DNA of 64,000 nt. It comes from Caryophanales bacterium. Its GTDB lineage: Bacteria > Bacillota > Bacilli > Bacillales > Amphibacillaceae. The translations under genes and the position numbers were made by a program. Shown here piece after piece: positions 49,847-60,752 of the stretch; within the stretch, counting starts at the first letter, position 1; the number at the start of each line of letters is the position of its first letter. The notes under the pieces were generated by a model. That model searched no databases and was not told the origin of the DNA. It saw nothing but the letters and a program-made list of their open reading frames with translations. The stretch covers positions 124,001 through 188,000 of the forward strand of contig JAPFDS010000075.1 of the NCBI GenBank assembly GCA_026168805.1, read 5' to 3'.

Positions 49847-49919
49847 CGAACTATTCCCCCTCTCGATCGCATATCCTCTGTTCATGTATATGAACGAGTG
49901 GATATATGTATGAAAAAAG

Positions 49920-50882
49920 TTACCTTTCAGTCCGTAGTAATTGTTCAATGGTACCCATTCGATACTCCTCTTTTTTAATCGACTCAATGAGAGGGTCAAG
50001 ACCTTTAGCCATAACTTCAGTGGGATGCATTAAAATCGTTGCACCATTGTGTATATTGTCCATTACCCGATCGTGCATTACTTGAACAGAAGGATTTTTC
50101 CAATCAATCGTATCAACTGTCCATAGAACGGTCTCCATCTCTAAAGTAGATGCTTCTTCGACAACACTCATGTTGAAACTACCACTTGGCGGGGCTAACC
50201 ATTTGGGTTCTTCGTTTGTAATAGCTCGGATAATTTCATTTGTTTGTTCGATTTGCTCTTTTATATCTGCTTTTGATAACCGTTGCATATCCGGGTGATT
50301 GTACGCATGGTTTCCAATTAAATGCCCTTCATCTTGAATCATTTCAACGTATTCCGTCTCTTTTTTTGCCCATTTTCCTTCAATAAAAAACGTAGCTTTT
50401 ACATCATGTTTTTTTAATGTTTCAAGGATCGGAGGAATATATTCTGTACCCCATGAGACATTGATGAGAAGAGCAACCATATCTTTTTTAGGATGCCCTC
50501 GATAAATTGGAGAAGGTGGTAAATCTGATAAATGAATATCAGGCTTGATGGATTCGTAAATGAATAATGAAGAATCGACACGATCTTCCTTTTTCATATT
50601 TTGTATCGTTTGTTCTACGTCAACTCGCCGGCCATCTCTACCAGGTGTCTTTTTCCAAACTTTATCGATATATGCATCTTCTGGTTCTTCATACAACTCC
50701 TCTGATTGTTTGGTGATTTCCTGCATGAGTTGATCGTTTTCTTTCGTTGTTTCAACGGCAAGTGGATTAAAATTAAGTGGAAATAGTGAGCTGGGTTGCT
50801 CTGTATTTGCTGGATTTGTAATGATAATTAATATCAGAATTAAAAAAAGAATGACATGGATATATTTTTTATAAAGATGCAT
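49920..50882 (-). CDS. ylxY: YlxY-type polysaccharide deacetylase family protein
   Basis: A 320-residue exported protein with an N-terminal signal or anchor helix (YIHVILFLILILIIIT) followed by a NodB-like domain. The domain shows GTEYIPPILETLKKHDVKATFFIEG, IGNHAYNHPDM and APPSGSFN. The usual Asp-Asp pair of active deacetylases is replaced (VSWGTE), as in other YlxY proteins, so the catalytic activity is doubtful. The TVDTIDWKNPS and ILMHPT segments are conserved. It lies between pnp and ymxH, as in B. subtilis, and is probably linked to sporulation. Confidence 0.9.
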   Translation of the reverse strand: MHLYKKYIHVILFLILILIIITNPANTEQPSSLFPLNFNPLAVETTKENDQLMQEITKQSEELYEEPEDAYIDKVWKKTPGRDGRRVDVEQTIQNMKKEDRVDSSLFIYESIKPDIHLSDLPPSPIYRGHPKKDMVALLINVSWGTEYIPPILETLKKHDVKATFFIEGKWAKKETEYVEMIQDEGHLIGNHAYNHPDMQRLSKADIKEQIEQTNEIIRAITNEEPKWLAPPSGSFNMSVVEEASTLEMETVLWTVDTIDWKNPSVQVMHDRVMDNIHNGATILMHPTEVMAKGLDPLIESIKKEEYRMGTIEQLLRTER

Positions 50883-50943
50883 CTGCTGACCCTCCTCTTT
50901 TCCATAAGTCTATGAACAAGCAGGACAAGTTATGATGCATCCG

Positions 50944-51059
50944 AATAAATTTCATAATTACCAAAATCAGCTAAGCCAATACACCATGTAGTTTTGAAAG
51001 GATCAACGAAACTACATGGTAAAGTGGCTTAGCAGAAAATACGTATGATGAAATTCACT
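50944..51059 (-). repeat. 116-bp palindromic repeat, copy B
   Basis: Its reverse complement aligns with 27673-27788 end to end at about 100 of 116 positions, no gaps. The outer inverted repeats (AAATTTCAT / ATGAAATT) have drifted a little, but the inner arms pair even better than in copy A (GCTAAGCCA and ACCATGTAGTTT on both sides). It lies between the ylxY start and the pnp terminator and codes for nothing. Confidence 0.88.
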
Positions 51060-51076
51060 AATCCGTTAAAAATAGA

Positions 51077-51113
51077 CATAAAAAAAAGAAACTGGCGAAT
51101 CCAGCTTCTTATT
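51077..51113 (-). terminator. Terminator after pnp
   Basis: On the minus strand AAGAA(G)CTGG pairs with CCAG(T)TTCTT around ATTCG and is followed by a run of Ts. It is adjacent to repeat copy B. Confidence 0.85.
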
Positions 51114-51122
51114 TTACTCGGG

Positions 51123-53243
51123 TTATTTGGATTGTGCTTCTTCTTTACGTTTCTTTTCATCAAGTAAGACATCTTTTCGGGACAGGTTAATACGGCCTTG
51201 TCGATCAATTTCTTTCACTTTAACCATAATTTTGTCACCTATGCTAACGATATCTTCTACTTTGTTTACGCGCTTTTCATCCAATTGTGAAATATGGACG
51301 AGTCCATCTTTTCCTTTAAATAGCTCTACAAATGCTCCAAACTTCTCAATTCGACGCACAGTACCTAAATAAAGTTCGCCTACTTCAACTTCTCGAACAA
51401 GGTCTTCAATAATCTTTTTCGCTTCCTCGTTTTTATCCGCTTCAGTTGATCCAATGAACACCGTACCATCTTGCTCAATATCAATTTTCACGCCTGTTTC
51501 ATCAATGATTTTATTGATTTGTTTTCCGCTTGGTCCAATAACGTCACGAATTTTATCAGGATTAATTTTCATTGTGATGATTTTCGGTGCGTACTCTGAA
51601 AGTTCCTTTTTAGGCTCTTTAATTGTATCAATCATTGAGTTGAGAATATGCATTCTACCTGTGCGAGCTTGGTTTAATGATTCTTCTAAAATGGACTTAG
51701 ATAATCCTTCAATCTTAATATCCATTTGAAGTGCTGTAATTCCTTTTTCAGTTCCAGCAACTTTAAAGTCCATATCCCCTAAAGCATCTTCCATGCCTTG
51801 AATATCAGAAAGGATCGAATAATCTTCGCCTGTTTTTACAAGTCCCATAGCAATTCCCGCTACTGGAGCTTTAATAGGTACACCAGCATCCATTAAAGCA
51901 AGCGTACTTGCACAAATACTTGCTTGAGATGAAGAACCGTTAGATTCTAATACTTCTGAAACAAGACGAATGGTGTATGGAAACTCTTCTTCATCAGGAA
52001 TAATTTGTTCTAATGCCTTCTCACCTAATGCACCATGTCCAATTTCACGACGACCTGGTCCCCGAATTGGTCCAGTTTCACCAACGCTGTATTGTGGGAA
52101 GTTATAGTGATGCATAAATCGTTTTGATTCTAATAAATCTAATCCATCTAAGATTTGTACGTCCCCTAGTGCCCCTAACGTACAAACACTTAATGCTTGC
52201 GTTTGTCCTCGAGTGAATAATCCAGAACCGTGCGCACGTGGTAATACTTTAACTCTAGATGAAAGTGAACGAATTTCATCAATTTTTCTTCCATCTGGGC
52301 GTACTTTTTCTTCTGTGATGAGACGACGAACTTCTTCCTTCACCATGTGATCGACAATTGCTTTCGCTTGCTTAAGTTTTTCTTCGTCTTCTTCTTCCTC
52401 AAATGGTTCTAAAATAGAAGCTTTCACTTCTTCCATTGCATCTTCACGTGCATGCTTTTCTTGGACTTGGATCGCTTTCGTTAAATCTGCTTTTGATTGT
52501 TCTTCTATTTGATGTAGCATATCTTGATCAATTTCAAAGACAGGGATATCTCGTTTCTCTACACCTACTTTTTGAATGATCTCTTCTTGGAATTCAACAA
52601 GACGTTTCACTTCGTCATGGCCAAACATAATGGCTTCAAGAACAACATCTTCTTCTACTTCTTGCGCTTCCGCTTCAACCATATTGACGGCATCTTTTGT
52701 ACCGGCAACTGTTAATTCAAGATCGCTAGCCTCTTGTTCTTCAATGGTTGGGTTAATGACAAACTCGCCATCAACTCGTCCAATGTTAATTCCTGCAATA
52801 GCTTCTTCAAATGGAATATTTGAAATGGATAATGCGATGGATGATCCAATCATCGCTGCAATTTCTGAAGAACAGTCTTGGTCTACACTCATAACTGTAC
52901 TAATGACTTGAACTTCGTTTCTAAATCCTTCTGGAAATAATGGACGAATAGGTCGATCAATGAGTCGTGAAGCTAATATTGCTTTTTCACTTGGTCTTCC
53001 TTCTCGTTTAATAAATCCTCCTGGTATTTTTCCTACTGCATACAAACGTTCTTCGTAATTAACAGTCAGTGGGAAAAACGGTAAATCTTTCGGCTTATCT
53101 GATGCTGTAGCAACACATAGCACAGACGTGTCTCCATACTGAACCATACAAGATCCATTCGCTTGTTTAGCTAATTCGCCAATTTCTACGACAAATGGTT
53201 TTCCTGCAATCTCAGTGGAGAAAACTTGTTTAGTACTTTCCAT
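51123..53243 (-). CDS. pnp: Polyribonucleotide nucleotidyltransferase (PNPase)
   Basis: A 3'-to-5' phosphorolytic exoribonuclease, the main RNA-decay exonuclease of Bacillus. The 706-residue protein has two RNase PH domains (first with [19 protein letters not shown], second with [16 protein letters not shown] and [17 protein letters not shown]), a helical linker rich in Glu, a KH domain ([20 protein letters not shown]) and an S1 domain at the C-terminus ([19 protein letters not shown]). It follows rpsO with a terminator hairpin between, as in most bacilli. Confidence 0.99.
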   Translation of the reverse strand: MESTKQVFSTEIAGKPFVVEIGELAKQANGSCMVQYGDTSVLCVATASDKPKDLPFFPLTVNYEERLYAVGKIPGGFIKREGRPSEKAILASRLIDRPIRPLFPEGFRNEVQVISTVMSVDQDCSSEIAAMIGSSIALSISNIPFEEAIAGINIGRVDGEFVINPTIEEQEASDLELTVAGTKDAVNMVEAEAQEVEEDVVLEAIMFGHDEVKRLVEFQEEIIQKVGVEKRDIPVFEIDQDMLHQIEEQSKADLTKAIQVQEKHAREDAMEEVKASILEPFEEEEDEEKLKQAKAIVDHMVKEEVRRLITEEKVRPDGRKIDEIRSLSSRVKVLPRAHGSGLFTRGQTQALSVCTLGALGDVQILDGLDLLESKRFMHHYNFPQYSVGETGPIRGPGRREIGHGALGEKALEQIIPDEEEFPYTIRLVSEVLESNGSSSQASICASTLALMDAGVPIKAPVAGIAMGLVKTGEDYSILSDIQGMEDALGDMDFKVAGTEKGITALQMDIKIEGLSKSILEESLNQARTGRMHILNSMIDTIKEPKKELSEYAPKIITMKINPDKIRDVIGPSGKQINKIIDETGVKIDIEQDGTVFIGSTEADKNEEAKKIIEDLVREVEVGELYLGTVRRIEKFGAFVELFKGKDGLVHISQLDEKRVNKVEDIVSIGDKIMVKVKEIDRQGRINLSRKDVLLDEKKRKEEAQSK

Positions 53244-53317
53244 GAATGAATGCTCCTTTCAAAGTGCATACTTATATTCATTTTATAGTGAATACGCTAT
53301 AAAGTAAATTTTATGTA

Positions 53318-53346
53318 CGAAAAAAGCAGGAGAATCTCCTGCTTTT
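53318..53346 (-). terminator. Terminator after rpsO
   Basis: AAAAGCAGGAG / CTCCTGCTTTT forms a perfect stem with a 3-base loop, nine bases after the rpsO stop, and U residues follow on the minus strand. Confidence 0.9.
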
Positions 53347-53355
53347 CATTAAATC

Positions 53356-53625
53356 TTATCGACGTAACCCTAATTTTTGAATGATTTCACGATAACTTGT
53401 AACGTTATTATTACGTAAGTAGTTTAACAAGTTACGACGTCTACCAACTTTTTTAAGTAATCCACGACGTGAGTGATGATCTCTTGTGTGTGTACGTAGA
53501 TGTTCGTTTAAAACGTTAATTTCTTCTGTAAGTACTGCAATTTGTACTTCAGTCGAACCAGTATCGTTTTCATGTGTTTTAAACGACTCAATAATTTCTG
53601 CTTTTCTTTCATTCGTAATTGCCAT
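53356..53625 (-). CDS. rpsO: 30S ribosomal protein S15
   Basis: An 89-residue 16S rRNA-binding protein. The signature [26 protein letters not shown] and [16 protein letters not shown] are canonical, and the length is standard. A strong GGAGG ribosome site precedes the ATG. A sigma-A promoter lies about 95 bases upstream, so the gene can be expressed apart from ribF. Confidence 0.99.
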   Translation of the reverse strand: MAITNERKAEIIESFKTHENDTGSTEVQIAVLTEEINVLNEHLRTHTRDHHSRRGLLKKVGRRRNLLNYLRNNNVTSYREIIQKLGLRR

Positions 53626-53717
53626 TCTGGTTCACCTCCTAAATTTTGTCTTCATAGCCCCGTTCGCCGAGAAAATGTCGGAGATACAAATTTCCAAGCG
53701 AAGGTTTTACGTGTTTA

Positions 53718-53746
53718 AGCATACGTCTTTTTACGTAAAATTGCAA
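53718..53746 (-). promoter_or_regulatory. rpsO promoter
   Basis: On the minus strand TTGCAA (53741-53746), a 17-base spacer and TATGCT (53718-53723) form a good sigma-A promoter just past the ribF stop. The leader of about 85 bases could hold an S15 autoregulatory structure, but I cannot define one. Confidence 0.6.
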
Positions 53747-53760
53747 GGAGTATGCTGTTT

Positions 53761-54699
53761 TTATTTGTTAAAAAAAGCCTTTATTGTTTTTTCATCGTCT
53801 TCTAATTGTTTAATGAGTTCATCTACCCCATTAAAAGCTTTTTCATCACGGATATATGAGTGAAAAGATACGCGAACATCTTCATTATAAATATCTTGTT
53901 TAAACTTAAAAATGTATACTTCTAATCTTGCTTCTGGTAAATTCTTATGAAAGGTAGGCACATAACCAACATTAGCCATCCCTTGATACGTTTCTCCCTG
54001 AACAGTGATTGTTACTGCATATACGCCAATAGCAGGTAGTAAAGCGTCTTGTTCACATTTCACATTGGCAGTCGGGAAACCAATGGTCCTTCCCCGCTTT
54101 TCACCAGTAACAACCGTGCCTCTAACAGTGAAATAACGTCCTAACAATTCTGTTATCTCTTGGATATTCCCTTTTGATAATAGCTTTCGTATAGCTGTTG
54201 AACTAACCTTTTCACCATGGTTCGTTAATTTGGGAACAATAATCGTCTCATACCGACCATTAGCTTCTTTTTTCATAGTTTCCATGGTACCTTTTCCTTT
54301 ATGACCAAAAGAGTAATCAAATCCACCGATCACATGTGTAATATGTAACTGCTCGACAAAATGATTAATAAACGTTTCGGGTGCTAGCGCTGCAAGTGAT
54401 TCATTAAATGTAACGACATATAAATAGTCAACACCCATACTACTTAAAATAGCTTCTTTTTCGTTGAGTGGTGTAATATACTTCATCGGTTCGGATTGTT
54501 TTTGTAGCACGTCTTTTGGATGCGGATGAAACGTCATCACAGCGCTTTTTATACCATGATTATTTGCAGTATCTATTGCTGATTGGATAAGTTTTTGATG
54601 GCCTTTGTGAACTCCGTCAAAAAATCCAAATGCACAAGCAGTTGCGGGTAGCGCACTTTTTGTAAACGTGTGGGGATATGTAAGTCGTATTGTTTTCAT
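53761..54699 (-). CDS. ribF: Bifunctional riboflavin kinase/FAD synthetase
   Basis: Makes FMN from riboflavin and FAD from FMN. The 312-residue protein has the N-terminal nucleotidyl-transferase signature FGFFDGVHKGHQKL and the C-terminal flavokinase motif GRTIGFPTANV. In B. subtilis the gene is ribC. The frame can begin at a GTG that overlaps the truB stop, but the ATG at 54699 is better spaced from AGAAGG. It starts five bases after truB. No FMN riboswitch is seen. Confidence 0.97.
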   Translation of the reverse strand: MKTIRLTYPHTFTKSALPATACAFGFFDGVHKGHQKLIQSAIDTANNHGIKSAVMTFHPHPKDVLQKQSEPMKYITPLNEKEAILSSMGVDYLYVVTFNESLAALAPETFINHFVEQLHITHVIGGFDYSFGHKGKGTMETMKKEANGRYETIIVPKLTNHGEKVSSTAIRKLLSKGNIQEITELLGRYFTVRGTVVTGEKRGRTIGFPTANVKCEQDALLPAIGVYAVTITVQGETYQGMANVGYVPTFHKNLPEARLEVYIFKFKQDIYNEDVRVSFHSYIRDEKAFNGVDELIKQLEDDEKTIKAFFNK

Positions 54700-54704
54700 A
54701 GTAG

Positions 54705-55610
54705 TCACCTTCTTCCGTATGTATTAAATACCCGAACTGGTTTAACAATGCCAGTTTCAGTCGGATGATGATCATAAATTGCTAATAGTTGTTGCTTAGA
54801 AACATATGCAAATGGAAACGTTTGAACAGAAGAAGGGGTCGGTAATTTATTCCCATGATGAATTTTCACCCGTGTAGCTTCATCAACCTCTACTTGTTCC
54901 ATTTCACCAATCCCACGTTGCAATGGGTATAATAGTTCTTCTCGTTTGCCTAATTCTTTTGCTTCTTGAATGTGTGAAAATGTGATTGTTTCCTCTGCAG
55001 AAAATGAACTTGCTTTTGTTCGCACTAACGCTGACATATGTGCAGGATAACCTAACTTCTCTCCAATATCAACACATAAAGTTCTGATATATGTCCCTTG
55101 TGAACATGTTACTTCTATCGAGAAAGATTGAGATTGTTCATCATATGAATCAAGTACATCGATCGAATGAATCGAAACGGATCTTTCAGGTCGTTCAACA
55201 TATTCATTCGCGCGTGCATATTCATATAATCTTTTCCCTTTCACTCGAATGGCTGAGTACATAGGAGGAATTTGGATGATATTTCCAATAAACTCTTTAA
55301 GTACAGCGTTTATATCTTCATCTGATATTGACTGATGAACCTCTTTTTCCTTAATCACACGTCCATGCGCATCTTCGGTTTCAGTTGCAGTGCCAAGTGT
55401 GACTGTTGCCACATATGTTTTAGAACCTTTCGTTAAATAAGGTACTAACTTTGTTCCTTCGCCAATACATATACCGAGCACCCCTTCTACTTCTGGATCA
55501 AGGGTTCCTGTATGACCGACTTTCTTTGTTTCAAAAAGCGTGCGAATACGCATGACACAATCATGGGAAGTCATTCCTCTTGGTTTCCATAAAGGAAGTA
55601 TACCATTCAT
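54705..55610 (-). CDS. truB: tRNA pseudouridine(55) synthase
   Basis: Makes pseudouridine 55 in the T-loop of tRNAs. The 301-residue protein starts NGILPLWKPRGMTSHD, with the catalytic aspartate in GHTGTLDPEVEGVLGI, and has EFIGNIIQIPPMYSAIRVKGKRLYEYAR in the middle. The ATG at 55610 follows AAAGGAG; the six-codon extension is not used. A strong terminator lies between rbfA and truB, so truB-ribF may have its own transcript in part. Confidence 0.97.
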   Translation of the reverse strand: MNGILPLWKPRGMTSHDCVMRIRTLFETKKVGHTGTLDPEVEGVLGICIGEGTKLVPYLTKGSKTYVATVTLGTATETEDAHGRVIKEKEVHQSISDEDINAVLKEFIGNIIQIPPMYSAIRVKGKRLYEYARANEYVERPERSVSIHSIDVLDSYDEQSQSFSIEVTCSQGTYIRTLCVDIGEKLGYPAHMSALVRTKASSFSAEETITFSHIQEAKELGKREELLYPLQRGIGEMEQVEVDEATRVKIHHGNKLPTPSSVQTFPFAYVSKQQLLAIYDHHPTETGIVKPVRVFNTYGRR

Positions 55611-55630
55611 ACAAACATCTCCTTTCAAAC

Positions 55631-55669
55631 AAAAAAATCTGATCTGAATGAACGAAAATTCAGATCAGA
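55631..55669 (-). terminator. Terminator between rbfA and truB
   Basis: A 12-bp perfect stem, TCTGATCTGAAT (on the minus strand) / ATTCAGATCAGA, with an 8-base loop and a run of seven Us. It splits the nusA-infB operon from truB-ribF. Confidence 0.92.
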
Positions 55670-55676
55670 AATAGTA

Positions 55677-56024
55677 TTAATCTTCTTCTTCAAGACTCTT
55701 TAGGATGGAGTCAATACGAGTACCATGGGCAAGTGCTTCATCATACTCAAATGTTATTTCAGGTGTTTTTCGTAAGCGAATACGGTTTCCAATTTCAGTT
55801 CGTATAAATCCTTTAGCCTTGGACAATCCAATTAATGTTTGTTCTTTCTTTTCGTCATCTCCAAGGACAGAAATAAACACTGTTGCTTGCTGTAAATCTC
55901 CTGTAATTTCAACGTCTGTAATTGTTAAAAAACCAATGCGCGGATCTTTAAGTTTTCGAGTGACAATGTCACCTAATTCTTTTTTGATTTGTTCTGCTAC
56001 ACGATTTGCACGAACATTACTCAT
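55677..56024 (-). CDS. rbfA: Ribosome-binding factor A
   Basis: A 115-residue KH-like factor needed for 30S maturation and 16S 5'-end processing. The start [19 protein letters not shown] and the central [24 protein letters not shown] are canonical. ATG at 56024 follows GAGGTGAAGG; the three-codon extension is not used. It is the last gene before the terminator. Confidence 0.97.
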   Translation of the reverse strand: MSNVRANRVAEQIKKELGDIVTRKLKDPRIGFLTITDVEITGDLQQATVFISVLGDDEKKEQTLIGLSKAKGFIRTEIGNRIRLRKTPEITFEYDEALAHGTRIDSILKSLEEED

Positions 56025-56057
56025 TTCCTTCACCTCGTCAGAAAATAATTGTGCTAA

Positions 56058-56336
56058 TTAAACCCATTCTTTATTGGTAATCGTTCGCTCAACTTCTCCA
56101 AATGCATCAATTGTTTTTAAAATATCTTGCATAAGCTTTTCTGTATAGGCACGTTCATTTGCTATCGTCACGATTCCCAAACCTATTTGGTTCCATAGAT
56201 CATGGTATTTTAATTCACAAACGGCAACATTCGGTTCGTCTTTTATTTTATGAATCAATCGTTTCACAACAGATCGTTTGCCTTTTAAAGAGTGGACGTC
56301 ATAAATCATACATTCGACTTCCGCATATAAAATCAT
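56058..56336 (-). CDS. ylxP: YlxP, DUF503 protein
   Basis: A 92-residue protein of the DUF503 family. The family motif is [26 protein letters not shown], followed by [14 protein letters not shown]. In B. subtilis the orthologue affects ribosome biogenesis. It overlaps the end of infB by four bases (ATGA), so is translated with it, and precedes rbfA. Confidence 0.94.
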   Translation of the reverse strand: MILYAEVECMIYDVHSLKGKRSVVKRLIHKIKDEPNVAVCELKYHDLWNQIGLGIVTIANERAYTEKLMQDILKTIDAFGEVERTITNKEWV

Positions 56337-58387
56337 TTGCGTTCGATTTCCTCCATAACAAATGCTTCTATAATATCTCCTACTTTTATATCATTATAAT
56401 CTTTAATCGTAATTCCACACTCATAGTTTTGTGCAACTTCACGTGCGTCATCTTTGAAACGTTTTAATGCGTCAAATTCACCTTCAAAAAGAACTACACC
56501 ATTTCGAATGAGGCGTAAGTTTGCATCACGTCTCATTTTTCCGTCTATTACATAACTACCCGCTATCGTTCCAATGCGAGAAACTTTAAATGTTTCGCGA
56601 ACTTCTGCTTGACCAATCACTTTTTCTTCGTATTCTGGGTCGAGCATACCTTTCATTGCTGCTTCCATTTCCTCAATCGCTTGGTAAATAACTCGGTGTA
56701 AACGGACATCAACCTTTTCAGATTCTGCTGCTTTTTGTGCGTTCACATCTGGACGAACGTTAAAACCAATCACAATTGCATTCGAAGCGGATGCTAAGCT
56801 AATATCTGATTCTGTAATTGCTCCAACACCTGTATGAATAATTTTAATGTTTACATTTTCCACTTCAATCTTTTGTAAGGATGAAGCAAGTGCTCCAGCA
56901 GAACCTTGAACGTCTGCTTTAATAATGACGTTAATTTCTTTTACATCACCTTGTTTTATTTGTTCAAACAAGTCATCTAATGAAAGCGTTGCATGTTCTG
57001 ATCGACTTGCTAAAACGTGATCTTGGTGACGCGCCATACCAATTTGACGAGCTCTTTTCTCATCTGTAAACACTAAAAATTGATCTCCAGCTTGTGGAAC
57101 ACTATTTAAACCAGTAATTTCAACGGGTGTTGAAGGACCTGCACTATTTACACGAGTTCCTTGATCGTTAACCATTGCTCTCACTCGTCCATATGTGTTT
57201 CCTACAACTAATGTTTCTCCTACGCGTAATGTACCATTTTGTACAAGTAGACTTGCTACAGAACCTCTACCACGATCGAGTTGTGCGTCAATGACTGTTC
57301 CAAATGCATTGGTATTTGGATTCGCAGTTAATTCTTCAACCTCTGATACAAGGATGACCATTTCTAGTAAATCATCAATACCTTCACGCTTAACAGCTGA
57401 GAGATTGACAAAAATCGTATCTCCACCCCATGCTTCAGCAATTAAATTATGCTCCGTTAATTCTTGCATAACTCGGTCTGGATTTGCACTTTCTTTATCC
57501 ATTTTATTCACAGCAACGATGATTGGCACTTCTGCTGCTTTCGCATGGTTAATCGCTTCTACTGTCTGTGGCATGACTCCATCGTCTGCTGCGACAACTA
57601 AGATGGCGATATCAGTAACTTGTGCTCCTCTAGAGCGCATACTCGTAAATGCTTCGTGACCAGGAGTGTCTAAAAATGTAATTTTCTTACCTTCTTTTTC
57701 TACCTGATATGCCCCAATGTGCTGTGTGATTCCGCCTGCTTCACCTTCTGTAATCTTTGTATGACGAATGGAATCAAGCAATGTTGTTTTACCATGGTCA
57801 ACGTGCCCCATAATTGTAACAACTGCTGGACGTTCCACTAAATCAGTTGGGTCATCTTCTTCAATATATTTATCTAAATCTGTTTCTTCTAAAATCACTT
57901 CTTTTTCTACTTCAACATTATACTCATCACAAATTAATTCAATAGCCTCATCATCTAAATCCTGATTCTTATTTGCCATTACACCTAAAAACATTAAGTT
58001 TTTAATAATTTCAGCTGTTTCCACATGAAGCTTTTCTGCTAAGTCTTCAACCGTTAAACGCCCGTGATACGTAACTTTTTCAGGCTTATTACTAGCACTT
58101 TGTTTGTTTTTTGGTGCAGTTTGTTGTTTCGATTGCGTTTTATTGCCTTTAGGACGATGTTGTTTGTTACTTTTCTCATTCTTAGGCTTTTGAGTTTGCT
58201 TTGGTTTCTTTTCTTTCTTTGGTTCACCTTTTTTATTGAACTGTTGATCTAACTTTTTCATCTCATCTTCAGAAATCATAGTCATGTGATTTCCAACCTC
58301 AATTTCTAACTTTTTAAGATGGTCGATCACTTCTTTACTTGTAACATTCTTTTGTTTTGCATATTCATGTATACGCATTTTACTCAT
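56333..58387 (-). CDS. infB: Translation initiation factor IF-2
   Basis: GTPase that brings initiator tRNA to the ribosome. The 684-residue protein has an N-terminal IF2N part, a basic low-complexity linker of about 50 residues rich in Lys, Gln and Asn, a second IF2N segment, and the G domain with [27 protein letters not shown] and NKMDKES. Later beta-barrel domains are complete. It is slightly shorter than B. subtilis IF-2 (716) because of the linker. The start follows GGGGGTGAACGT. Confidence 0.98.
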   Translation of the reverse strand: MSKMRIHEYAKQKNVTSKEVIDHLKKLEIEVGNHMTMISEDEMKKLDQQFNKKGEPKKEKKPKQTQKPKNEKSNKQHRPKGNKTQSKQQTAPKNKQSASNKPEKVTYHGRLTVEDLAEKLHVETAEIIKNLMFLGVMANKNQDLDDEAIELICDEYNVEVEKEVILEETDLDKYIEEDDPTDLVERPAVVTIMGHVDHGKTTLLDSIRHTKITEGEAGGITQHIGAYQVEKEGKKITFLDTPGHEAFTSMRSRGAQVTDIAILVVAADDGVMPQTVEAINHAKAAEVPIIVAVNKMDKESANPDRVMQELTEHNLIAEAWGGDTIFVNLSAVKREGIDDLLEMVILVSEVEELTANPNTNAFGTVIDAQLDRGRGSVASLLVQNGTLRVGETLVVGNTYGRVRAMVNDQGTRVNSAGPSTPVEITGLNSVPQAGDQFLVFTDEKRARQIGMARHQDHVLASRSEHATLSLDDLFEQIKQGDVKEINVIIKADVQGSAGALASSLQKIEVENVNIKIIHTGVGAITESDISLASASNAIVIGFNVRPDVNAQKAAESEKVDVRLHRVIYQAIEEMEAAMKGMLDPEYEEKVIGQAEVRETFKVSRIGTIAGSYVIDGKMRRDANLRLIRNGVVLFEGEFDALKRFKDDAREVAQNYECGITIKDYNDIKVGDIIEAFVMEEIERK

Positions 58388-58407
58388 ACGTTCACCCCCG
58401 AAAGTAA

Positions 58408-58710
58408 TTACACCTTAAGTAACGTTTCTAGTTTGTTTGCAAAGCCTTTATCCATAATTGCAACTGCAACTCGGTCTTTAGATCCGATTGCACGAGATAA
58501 CGTTTCACGGTCATCTACAAATACATAAGGTATATCATAAAACTTACATTTATCTGTTATTTTTTTACGTGTTTGCTCTCCTATATCAGAAACTATTAGT
58601 ATAAGTTGAGCCTTTTTAGCTTGCACTTCTTTGATTATTTGTTGTTCGCCAAGAACTACTTTCCTTGCACGCATCGCAAGTCCTAGTAATTGTAAGTAAG
58701 ATGCATTCAT
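58408..58710 (-). CDS. ylxQ: YlxQ, L7Ae-family RNA-binding protein
   Basis: A 100-residue protein of the L7Ae/L30e/S12e/Gadd45 family, likely to bind K-turn RNA. The segment [21 protein letters not shown] and the later [21 protein letters not shown] are typical. It overlaps ylxR by four bases and precedes infB by 20 bases. The function is uncertain; a ribosomal or K-turn role is inferred from the fold. Confidence 0.94.
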   Translation of the reverse strand: MNASYLQLLGLAMRARKVVLGEQQIIKEVQAKKAQLILIVSDIGEQTRKKITDKCKFYDIPYVFVDDRETLSRAIGSKDRVAVAIMDKGFANKLETLLKV

Positions 58711-58982
58711 AATGCTTCCCTTTCAATTATATCGCGTATTTGTTCATAGATCGTTGGATCGATGTTTGCATGTAAATGACTTGCTAAAACTTCTGTCTCT
58801 TGCGCCTTTTTAAGTGCTTCCTTTGATTTAGAAATGTATGCACCGCGTCCGTTCTTTTTCCCTGTTGGATCAACAAATACGTCACCTTCTTTTGTGCGTA
58901 CAATTCGAATCAACGTATCCTTTGGGAACATTTCTTGGGTGACCACACATTTTCTAAGAGGAGTTTTTCTCTTCTTACTCAC
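58707..58982 (-). CDS. ylxR: YlxR, DUF448 nucleic-acid-binding protein
   Basis: A 91-residue protein of the YlxR family. The conserved LRKCVVTQEMFPKDTLIRIVR and DPTGKKNGRGAYISKS are present. In bacilli it has been described as an RNA-binding or nucleoid-associated regulator. It starts 14 bases after nusA and overlaps ylxQ by four bases. Confidence 0.95.
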   Translation of the reverse strand: MSKKRKTPLRKCVVTQEMFPKDTLIRIVRTKEGDVFVDPTGKKNGRGAYISKSKEALKKAQETEVLASHLHANIDPTIYEQIRDIIEREAL

Positions 58983-58996
58983 ACAACATCAACTCC

Positions 58997-60130
58997 TTAT
59001 TCTACTTGATCATCTTCCTCATCTTCAAATAAAAATAGTGGTTCTTCTACTATATCATCTTCTTCATTTTCTTTCTCAAATGGGAAAATCCCTTCTTCTT
59101 TAGCACCTGTTTCACTCTTAATATCAATTTTCCATCCAGTTAGCTTTGCAGCTAAGCGAGCATTTTGTCCCCGTTTACCAATAGCTAAAGATAATTGATA
59201 GTCTGGAACAATAACAGTTGTTGATTTCTCTTCTTCATTTACAAGAACATCAACTACTTTAGATGGACTTAATGCATTTGAAACATATACTTTAGGGTCT
59301 TCAGACCACTCTACAATATCAATTTTCTCACCTTTTAACTCATCTACTATTGCTTGCACTCTTTGACCGCGTTGGCCTACACAAGAACCTACTGGATCAA
59401 TTTCAGGGTCTGACGCGTGTACTGATATTTTAGAACGATCTCCTGCTTCTCGTGCAATGGATTTAATCTCAACAATTCCATCATAAATTTCAGGAACTTC
59501 CATTTCAAATAAACGCTTTAATAAACCAGGATGAGCTCTAGAAACAAATATTTGTGGTCCTTTGCTCGTATTTTCTACTTTTGTTACGTACACCTTCATA
59601 CGATCATGCACAATATATTCTTCCGTTGGCATTTGTTCAGCTTCGGCTAATTTTGCTTCTATTTTTCCTAAATTAATATAAACAAAGCGATGATCTAGCC
59701 GCTGGATAATTCCTGTCATCACGTCTTCTTCGCGGTCCGAGTAAGTGTCGAAAATCACTCCTCGTTCTGCTTCTCGCACTCTTTGTGTAACTACTTGCTT
59801 GGCAGCTTGAGCAGCGATGCGACCAAAATCTTTAGGAGTGATTTCTACTTCAATGATATCATCTATTACATAGTTAGGGTCAATATCATGTGCATCTTCT
59901 AACGATATTTCCTCTTGAGGATTTTCGACTTCTTCAACAACGGTTTGTTGAGATAAGACACTCATGTGACCTTCCTCTTCATCCAGCAACACGCGAACAT
60001 TCGATGCTGATTTAAAATTTTTCTTATATGCTGAAATAAGCGCTGCTTCAAGTGCTTCTAATAATACTTCTTTATCAATCCCTTTTTCTTTCTCTAAAAA
60101 ATCAATCGCTTCAAACAATTGACTACTCAC
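58997..60130 (-). CDS. nusA: Transcription termination/antitermination factor NusA
   Basis: Binds RNA polymerase and modulates pausing and termination. The 377-residue protein has the N-terminal domain, an S1 domain ([18 protein letters not shown]), and KH1/KH2 motifs ([21 protein letters not shown] and [20 protein letters not shown]). The C-terminal tail is acidic and short. It has the usual Bacillus length and follows rimP after 15 bases. Confidence 0.98.
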   Translation of the reverse strand: MSSQLFEAIDFLEKEKGIDKEVLLEALEAALISAYKKNFKSASNVRVLLDEEEGHMSVLSQQTVVEEVENPQEEISLEDAHDIDPNYVIDDIIEVEITPKDFGRIAAQAAKQVVTQRVREAERGVIFDTYSDREEDVMTGIIQRLDHRFVYINLGKIEAKLAEAEQMPTEEYIVHDRMKVYVTKVENTSKGPQIFVSRAHPGLLKRLFEMEVPEIYDGIVEIKSIAREAGDRSKISVHASDPEIDPVGSCVGQRGQRVQAIVDELKGEKIDIVEWSEDPKVYVSNALSPSKVVDVLVNEEEKSTTVIVPDYQLSLAIGKRGQNARLAAKLTGWKIDIKSETGAKEEGIFPFEKENEEDDIVEEPLFLFEDEEDDQVE

Positions 60131-60145
60131 TTCAATATTCCCCCT

Positions 60146-60616
60146 TTAAAATGCAACCGCAAGTCGAGCTTTTGCAATTTTATCATATGGTATTTCAATT
60201 TCTTTTTTACGTGATAACACGCGATATTCAATCGTTATGATGTCTTCTTCCACGTTTGTTAAAAGTCCTTCATACTCTTTTTCTCCATCAATATGAACAT
60301 AAAGCGACACGTGTATGTGATGATTGATGTGTTCTTTGATTTCTGAGAGTGATCGTAGTGGTCGTTCTACACCAGGTGAAGAAACTTCTAAAGTGTAAGC
60401 GCCCTTAATAAAATCATCTTCGTCAAGACCATCACTTAGTTCTAAAGACACATCCCCACATTCTTCAATGTCAACTCCTCCTGGTTTGTCGATAAATACA
60501 CGTAAAAACCAATCTGGACCTTCCTTCACATATTCGATTTCATAAAGGGATAAACCTCTTTTAGATAAAATTGGTTGTAATAATTTTTCTGTACGTTCTC
60601 TAACAGACATACTCAT
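60146..60616 (-). CDS. rimP: Ribosome maturation factor RimP
   Basis: A 156-residue factor for 30S maturation. The N-terminal domain has LYEIEYVKEGPDWFLRVFIDKPGGVDIEECG, and the second has YTLEVSSPGVERPL; both are diagnostic. The ATG at 60616 follows AAGGAGG. It is first in the rimP-nusA-ylxR-ylxQ-infB-ylxP-rbfA operon; a region with a tandem hairpin separates it from polC. Confidence 0.97.
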   Translation of the reverse strand: MSMSVRERTEKLLQPILSKRGLSLYEIEYVKEGPDWFLRVFIDKPGGVDIEECGDVSLELSDGLDEDDFIKGAYTLEVSSPGVERPLRSLSEIKEHINHHIHVSLYVHIDGEKEYEGLLTNVEEDIITIEYRVLSRKKEIEIPYDKIAKARLAVAF

Positions 60617-60693
60617 GCATATCCTCCTTCAATAAACGACTTTTACTATATAGAGTAGTATGAACATGAACTGCACATTTCATTTATGTTATC

Positions 60694-60727
60694 AATATAA
60701 AACCCCTGCCATGAAAATCGGCAAGGG
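60694..60727 (-). terminator. Terminator before rimP
   Basis: On the minus strand CCCTTGCC pairs with GGCAGGGG (one G-U) around a 9-base loop and is followed by TTTTATATT. It is the second, U-tailed hairpin after polC. Confidence 0.85.
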
Positions 60728-60752
60728 AATCATCAATTCCTGTTTGTACAAA

